Position numbers and translations under genes: made by a program. Below are positions 36,594 to 40,376 of a DNA stretch of 40,376 nucleotides, piece by piece. The notes below the pieces were generated by a model that was not told the origin of the DNA, made no database searches, and saw only the letters and a program-made list of their open reading frames with translations. This DNA comes from an uncultured Victivallales bacterium. GTDB lineage: Bacteria > Verrucomicrobiota > Lentisphaeria > Oligosphaerales > JAFGRS01. Position 1 is the stretch's first letter; the number at the start of each line of letters is the position of its first letter. Where the stretch lies: NCBI GenBank assembly GCA_903837355.1, contig CAILUI010000149.1, positions 1-40,376 on the forward strand, written 5' to 3'.

Positions 36594-36712
36594 CGAAGGC
36601 GGCGTCCAGCCGCCGCAGTCCAAGGAGTCCCGCCGCTGCCGGGACTCGGTCCCCACCGCGCTGGCCACCAGGCCGAGCTTTGGACTGCCTGCGGCTTGAC
36701 GCAGCTCTGTGC
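36594..36712. repeat. Third, variant copy of the modular inverted-repeat element
   Basis: In the 473-base gap 36420-36892, GCGGCGTCCAGCCGCCGCAGTCC matches the left internal half of the elements at 6.5 and 17.2 kb, and CTTTGGACTGCCTGCGGCTTGACGCAGC matches the right half. The centre is replaced by another hairpin, GAGTCCCG/CGGGACTC (36625-36646 region), and there is no TATAAT. In 36420-36593 I see no gene or strong structure. Confidence 0.72.
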
Positions 36713-36800
36713 CCCTGCCGCTCACCTTGACGCCCATGCGTACCTGCGGGATACGAGCCGCCGACTCCGGGACTCGTGGCGGCAGGCCAGACAAACCCGC

Positions 36801-36838
36801 CGTGCGGCGGCTCCCGCTTGCTCGGGAACCGCCGCACG
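36801..36838. repeat. Long hairpin CGTGCGGCGG...CCGCCGCACG
   Basis: CGTGCGGCGGCTCCCG (36801-36816) pairs with CGGGAACCGCCGCACG (36823-36838), 15 of 16 positions, loop CTTGCT. It has no T-run on either side, so a structural repeat is more likely than a classical terminator. Confidence 0.65.
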
Positions 36839-36851
36839 ACAAAGAGCACCG

Positions 36852-36881
36852 GGACCCGCCGGCCGCTGGGCCGGCAGGTCC
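36852..36881 (-). terminator. Probable terminator hairpin of the hcp operon
   Basis: GGACCCGCCGGCC (36852-36864) pairs with GGCCGGCAGGTCC (36869-36881), 12 of 13 positions, four-base loop. It starts 11 bases after the hcp stop in the direction of transcription. The following U-tract is weak (GCTCTTTGTC), so termination efficiency is uncertain. Confidence 0.6.
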
Positions 36882-36892
36882 TGCCCGTCAGT

Positions 36893-38545
36893 TTAGCGCT
36901 TCAGGATGGCCTCCAGATCCGCTTCGGCCGTCGTCGTCGGCATGATGTTGAAGGTGTTCACCAGGACCTGCAACACCGCCGGCGTCACGAACGCCGGGAG
37001 CGTCGGCCCCAGGCGGATGTTGCGGATGCCGAGGTGCAGCAGCGTCAGCAGGATGGCGCACGCCTTCTGCTCGTACCACGACAGGATCATCGACAGCGGC
37101 AGGTCATTGACCCCGCAGTTGAAGGCCTTGGCCAGGGCCACGGCGATCTGCACCGCCGAGTAGGCATCGTTGCACTGACCGATGTCCAGCAGGCGCGGGA
37201 TACCGCCGATGTCGCCGAACTCGAGCTTGTTGAAGCGGTACTTGCCGCAGGCCAGCGTCAGGATGACGCAGTCCGCCGGCACCTGCTGGGCGAACTCGGT
37301 GTAGTAGTTGCGGCCGCTCTTGGCGCCATCGCAGCCACCGACGAGGAAGAAGTGCTTGACTGCACCCGCCTTGACGGCGTCGATCACCGCCCCGGCCACA
37401 CTCATCACCGCGTTGCGGGCGAAGCCGATGGTGATCTCCTGCAACGGGGCATCGGCGCTGAATCCCGGGGCCGCCAAGGCGGCCTGGATGACGGGCGCGA
37501 AGTTGCGGTCGGCGATATGGGTCACGCCCGGCCAGGCCACCAGGCCGGCGCTGAAGATGCGCGCCTGGTAGGTTTCGCGCGGCCGCTGGATGCAGTTGGT
37601 GGTCATCAGGATGGCACCGGGGAAGGCCTCGAACTCCTTGGCCTGGTCCTGCCAGGCACCGCCGTAGTTGCCGACCAGGTGCGGGTACTTCTTCAGGCCG
37701 GGATAGGCCAGGCACGGGAGCATCTCGCCGTGGGTGTAGACGTTGATGCCCTTGCCCTGCGTCTGCTGCAGCAGGGCCTCCAGATCGCGCAGATCATGGC
37801 CAGACACGCAGATCGCCTTGCCCTTGACCGGGCTGACCTTGACGCGGGTGGGCTCCGGGTGCCCGTAGGTGCCCGTGTTGGCGGCATCGAGCAGTTCCAT
37901 GACCCGGAGGTTCAGTTCGCCACAGCGCAGACACCAGCCGGTCAACCCCTGCACATCCCGCGGGTCGTCGGCGAGGTAGGCCAGGGCCTCGTGGAACAGC
38001 CCGTAAGCCGCCGGGTCCTCCTGGCCGAGGACCTGCGCGTGGTCGGCGTAGGCGGCCGCGCCCTTCAGGCCGTAGACCAGCAACTCCTGCAGGCCGGTGA
38101 TGTCCGGGCCGGCCCCACTCAAGCGCGCGGCGATGCCAACCGCGGTGCCCTGGGCCACCATCCCGGCCACATCCGCCGCCGGCTGGAACTGCGCTGCCGC
38201 CGGCAGCACCTCCGGCTTCACGCCGGCCGCCGCACAGGCGCCCTGGTACAGAGCGACTGCGGTGTTCCGCACCCCGGCCAACTGCTGCACTACCGCCGCC
38301 AGACGAACGGTGTCGAAGTTGACGTTGGTGACGGTGGTGAACAGCCCCTGGATCACCGCTACGTCCACCGTACGGTCAATCTTGCCCAGCTTGCGAGCCC
38401 GGTGCGCCGCCGCACTGATCCCCTTGAGCTGGTCTATGATCAGATCCTGCAGGGCCGCCGCCTCCGGGCTCTTGCCGCACACGCCGCCCAAGGTGCACCC
38501 CGTCCCCTTCGCCGTCTGCTCGCACTGGTAACAAAACATGCTCAT
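36893..38545 (-). CDS. hcp: Hydroxylamine reductase / hybrid cluster protein
   Basis: Cytoplasmic protein of 550 aa. The N-terminal MSMFCYQCEQTAKGTGC continues to C23 and gives the four cluster cysteines C5, C8, C17 and C23. Hybrid-cluster motifs follow: THGEMLPCLAYPGLKK, LVGGCDGAK and LTLACGKYRFN. Length and motifs match the anaerobe-type Hcp, known to reduce hydroxylamine and, more recently, nitric oxide. GGAG lies seven bases upstream of ATG 38545. It is the last gene of an operon with a ferredoxin (99 bases upstream), a likely electron donor, and an Rrf2 regulator, all consistent with defence against nitrosative stress. Confidence 0.97.
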   Translation of the reverse strand: MSMFCYQCEQTAKGTGCTLGGVCGKSPEAAALQDLIIDQLKGISAAAHRARKLGKIDRTVDVAVIQGLFTTVTNVNFDTVRLAAVVQQLAGVRNTAVALYQGACAAAGVKPEVLPAAAQFQPAADVAGMVAQGTAVGIAARLSGAGPDITGLQELLVYGLKGAAAYADHAQVLGQEDPAAYGLFHEALAYLADDPRDVQGLTGWCLRCGELNLRVMELLDAANTGTYGHPEPTRVKVSPVKGKAICVSGHDLRDLEALLQQTQGKGINVYTHGEMLPCLAYPGLKKYPHLVGNYGGAWQDQAKEFEAFPGAILMTTNCIQRPRETYQARIFSAGLVAWPGVTHIADRNFAPVIQAALAAPGFSADAPLQEITIGFARNAVMSVAGAVIDAVKAGAVKHFFLVGGCDGAKSGRNYYTEFAQQVPADCVILTLACGKYRFNKLEFGDIGGIPRLLDIGQCNDAYSAVQIAVALAKAFNCGVNDLPLSMILSWYEQKACAILLTLLHLGIRNIRLGPTLPAFVTPAVLQVLVNTFNIMPTTTAEADLEAILKR

Positions 38546-38644
38546 CTTCAGTCTCCTGCGTCTTGCTGTGACTCCGACTCAAACTCCAACTCTTGTTCTA
38601 CCCAACGGAACCTGAACCACGGCCGCTGCCGGCGGCCGCGGCGC

Positions 38645-39394
38645 TCACCCCTGCAACGCCCCGGTGTGATCGTACACCCGTACCTGCACCGGCAACGCCT
38701 TGCCCGAACGCTGCACCGCCTCCTGCGCGATCCGCACGATCCCGCCGCAGCAGGGCACATGCATGCGCGCCACGGTCAGACTGCGCACGTCGTTCTCCGC
38801 CAGGATCGCCGCCAGCTTCTCCACGTATCCCGACGGATCATCCAACTTCGGACACATTACGGCGACCTTGCGGCCCTTGAGCAGGCCCTGCTGGAAGTCC
38901 GGGACCGCCACCGCCACGCAGTCCGCCGCCAGCAGGATATCGGCCTGATCCCACCAGGGCGCGTTGACCGGCACCAGCCGCAACTGCACCGGCCACTGCG
39001 TCAGTTGGCCAGTCCCCGCGGCGCCGGCGGCCGGAGCCGCCGACGGACAGGCACAGGCCGCTCTAGCGCCAAAGCCGAAGGCCCGCGTGCCGGGGCAGCC
39101 CCCCGCCGGGGCCGGGGCCGCCGCCGGGGCCGCCGCCGGGGCAGACCGCTGCTGCTGCTGCCGCTGCCGTGCCGCCACCGCGGCCTCGTCGAACGCGACA
39201 GCCTCGCGCGACTCCACCGTGATCGCGCCCGTCGGGCAGTCACCAACGCAGGCACCCAGCCCGTCGCAATAGATCTCGCCGACGAGTTCGGCCTTGCCAT
39301 CCACCATGCGGATGGCGCCCTCGTGGCAGGCGCTGACACACTTGCCGCAGCCGTTGCAGGCATCGCGGTCGATATGGACAATGTTGCGCAACAT
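38645..39394 (-). CDS. Ferredoxin-domain protein associated with Hcp
   Basis: Protein of 249 aa from ATG 39394, four bases after the Rrf2 gene stop. The first [4Fe-4S] motif is complete (C13, C16, C19, C23: CNGCGKCVSAC). The second reads CDGLGACVGDCP with Leu46 in place of the second Cys (C43, C49, C53). A linker rich in Ala/Pro/Gln (about 75-130) contains CPGTRAFGFG and CAC. The C-terminal domain (about 135-249) has a nucleotide-like alpha/beta pattern and Cys181 (VMCPKL) and VPCCGG (215-216). A longer reading from 39472 overlaps the Rrf2 gene and is rejected. This type is often found beside hcp; electron transfer to Hcp is the likely role. Confidence 0.88.
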   Translation of the reverse strand: MLRNIVHIDRDACNGCGKCVSACHEGAIRMVDGKAELVGEIYCDGLGACVGDCPTGAITVESREAVAFDEAAVAARQRQQQQRSAPAAAPAAAPAPAGGCPGTRAFGFGARAACACPSAAPAAGAAGTGQLTQWPVQLRLVPVNAPWWDQADILLAADCVAVAVPDFQQGLLKGRKVAVMCPKLDDPSGYVEKLAAILAENDVRSLTVARMHVPCCGGIVRIAQEAVQRSGKALPVQVRVYDHTGALQG

Positions 39395-39398
39395 GCGG

Positions 39399-39878
39399 CT
39401 ATCCCTTTGCTCCTGATGACCCGTCGTCACATCCCGCCGCGCCGGCCGCCGTGATGGCAGCGCCGGCAGCACCGGCCGACCAAACGTCCGCCAGCGACGT
39501 CCGCGCCAGGTGCTGGCGGACCTCTTGGTTCATCCGATACAGCAATTTCCCAACCATGCAGCACGACCCATCGCACACCGGCCGCGTCAGCAAGCACTCG
39601 GAGGCCTCCAGCGGTCCGTCTACGGCCTCGTACGCCTGCAGCAGCGTGACCTCGCCCGCCGGCCGGGTCAGACGCGCCCCGCCGCGCGGCCCGCGCTCCG
39701 TCTCCACCAGCCCCGCCCGACTTAAACTCTGCAGAACCTTGACCAGATGCGCCTGCGAGGCCCCCATCCGCTCCCCGATGTCGCGCGTCCGCAACAGGCT
39801 CGGCGCCGCCCGCGCTAACAGCATCGCTGCATGCAACCCCAAACTCGCCGCCTCTGATACCCTAACCAAACCCGCCAT
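39399..39878 (-). CDS. Rrf2-family transcriptional regulator (NsrR/IscR-like)
   Basis: Protein of 159 aa from ATG 39878, with AAGGAGGG (39885-39892) upstream; longer readings to 40142 run into the repeat array. The winged-helix domain is visible: VSEAASLGLHAAMLLA, RTRDIGERMGASQAHLVKVL, LSRAGLVETERGPRGGARL. The Fe-S ligand region has C-x6-C-x3-C-C (ECLLTRPVCDGSCCMVG), so an iron-sulfur cluster sensor is likely. The ferredoxin and hcp genes follow, so it probably controls its own operon in response to NO or redox stress. A Gly/Ala-rich tail follows the domain. Confidence 0.9.
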   Translation of the reverse strand: MAGLVRVSEAASLGLHAAMLLARAAPSLLRTRDIGERMGASQAHLVKVLQSLSRAGLVETERGPRGGARLTRPAGEVTLLQAYEAVDGPLEASECLLTRPVCDGSCCMVGKLLYRMNQEVRQHLARTSLADVWSAGAAGAAITAAGAAGCDDGSSGAKG

Positions 39879-39894
39879 CAGACACCCTCCTTTG

Positions 39895-39924
39895 TGTATT
39901 GCGGTATTAGAATACTGCATTACG
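39895..39924 (-). promoter_or_regulatory. Palindromic operator upstream of the Rrf2 gene
   Basis: A 30-base inverted repeat with core GCGGTATTAGAATACTGC (39901-39918) and flanks TGTATT/ATTACG; 11 of 15 arm positions match. It lies immediately upstream of the ribosome binding site (39885-39892), 17-46 bases upstream of the ATG, overlapping A/T-rich -10-like bases (TATTCTAAT on the minus strand). Position and symmetry fit an autoregulatory Rrf2 binding site. Confidence 0.7.
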
Positions 39925-39974
39925 AGAAAAGTTCCACTGCTCGGATGAAAAAAGCGCGTTGTGCGGTCTGGCGT

Positions 39975-40167
39975 TGGAGGGCGAAGCTCCACGGCCTGCT
40001 TGCAGGCGCTGAGCCGCGCTCCTCTGGAGGGCGAAGCTCCACGGCCTGCTTGCAGGCGCAGAACCGCGCTCCTCTGGAGGGCGAAGCTCCACGGCCTGCT
40101 TGCAGGCGCAGAACCGCGCTCCCCTGGAGGGCGAAGCTCCACGGCCTGCTTGCAGGCGCTGAGCCGC
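39975..40167. repeat. 50-bp tandem array, four copies
   Basis: Units begin at 39975, 40025, 40075 and 40125, with a period of exactly 50 bases; the last is partial. Each unit has the hairpin TGGAGGGCGAAGCTCCA, then a second hairpin GCCTGC-TT-GCAGGC, then GCTGAGCCG or GCAGAACCG. The gap 39879-40376 has no gene; 39930-39974 is unremarkable. Between 40168 and 40270 there is an 8-bp stem CTGCCCTG/CAGGGCAG (40222-40249). Confidence 0.95.
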
Positions 40168-40270
40168 CGCGATCACCGAGAGCGGGTGTTCCCGCCGCGC
40201 AAGCTGGCGGGTTGTGGAGCCCTGCCCTGCCGCACCGGGGACAGGGCAGAACGGCTCAGCGGGGCATGCG

Positions 40271-40376
40271 CCCCTGGGGAGCTTCGCCCTCCAAGGGATG
40301 GTCGTAGGCAAGTCGCCGTGCGCAGCCCCTGGGGAGCTTCGCCCTCCAAGGGATGGTCGTAGGCAAGTCGCCGTGC
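40271..40376. repeat. 55-bp tandem repeat, two copies cut by window end
   Basis: Units start at 40271 and 40326; the second is cut after 51 bases. Each contains GGGGAGCTTCGCCCTCCAAGG, the reverse complement of the hairpin core in the 50-bp array, and then GATGGTCGTAGGCAAGTCG. The preceding CGGCTCAGCGGGGCATGCGCCCC (40253-40275) is the reverse-oriented version of modules seen at 6641-6666. The array may continue beyond the window. Confidence 0.92.

Noticed and set aside
39975..40167. Possible CRISPR array
   Set aside because: The whole 50-bp unit repeats nearly unchanged, so there are no unique spacers, and no cas genes are nearby.
39879..40376. Open frames of 130-140 codons within the repeat arrays on both strands
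   Set aside because: They translate tandem repeats, show no start signals and would be the same peptide repeated by the 50-bp period.

Overview
The window reads as a chromosomal stretch of a high-GC, Gram-negative-type, probably anaerobic bacterium. My best guess is the PVC superphylum (Lentisphaerota, Kiritimatiellota, Planctomycetota or a relative). Grounds: strongly G/C-biased third codon positions; a giant secreted protein joining HEAT repeats, a DUF1080 domain and an FG-GAP/VCBS propeller; many secreted carbohydrate-active proteins; a TolC/HlyD export operon that implies an outer membrane; an Rrf2-ferredoxin-Hcp operon; and many short palindromic dispersed repeats. The assignment is inference; no rRNA or tRNA gene was seen.

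Layout. 1-102 is a 7-bp tandem repeat. 127-25023 (+) is a carbohydrate-use region: secreted HEAT/DUF1080/VCBS protein, two TIM-barrel sugar isomerase/epimerase-like enzymes, a Gfo/Idh/MocA dehydrogenase, an ABC sugar importer without its ATPase (anchored binding protein, oversized MalF-type permease, MalG-type permease), a secreted protein of unknown family, a GH127-type beta-L-arabinofuranosidase, a 1297-aa secreted protein with matching domains at both ends, a secreted clan GH-A-like hydrolase and a cytoplasmic GH67/GH20-like hydrolase. 25076-25716 is an AbrB/PIN toxin-antitoxin pair and 25742-26956 an MFS transporter. 27125-34343 (+) is an export operon: TolC-like channel, Cys-rich zinc-ribbon protein, HlyD-like adaptor and two ABC half-transporters that form one consensus and one degenerate ATP site. 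It ends in a strong terminator. 34514-36419 (-) holds a tyrosine phosphatase and a TSUP permease. 36893-39878 (-) is an Rrf2 regulator, ferredoxin and hydroxylamine reductase operon with a long palindrome just upstream of its first gene. 39975-40376 is a 50-bp and a 55-bp tandem array.

How it may work together. Secreted enzymes would trim a complex plant or algal glycan (arabinofuranosyl and perhaps uronic residues). The importer takes up the products, and the isomerases and dehydrogenase process them. DUF1080 (3-keto-disaccharide hydrolase), AP-endonuclease-2-type TIM barrels and a Gfo/Idh/MocA dehydrogenase in a row suggest a redox-dependent 3-keto-glycoside pathway. The export operon is the best candidate for an undescribed system, because a cytoplasmic metal-binding protein with 15 cysteines sits between the outer-membrane channel and the adaptor.

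Intergenic regions carry a modular repeat family (hairpin modules TGGAGGGCGAAGCTCCA, GGGGCGTACGCCCC, GCTGAGCCG and a TATAAT-containing core) at 6.4, 17.2, 36.6 and 40 kb. One copy is bounded by near-perfect terminal inverted repeats.
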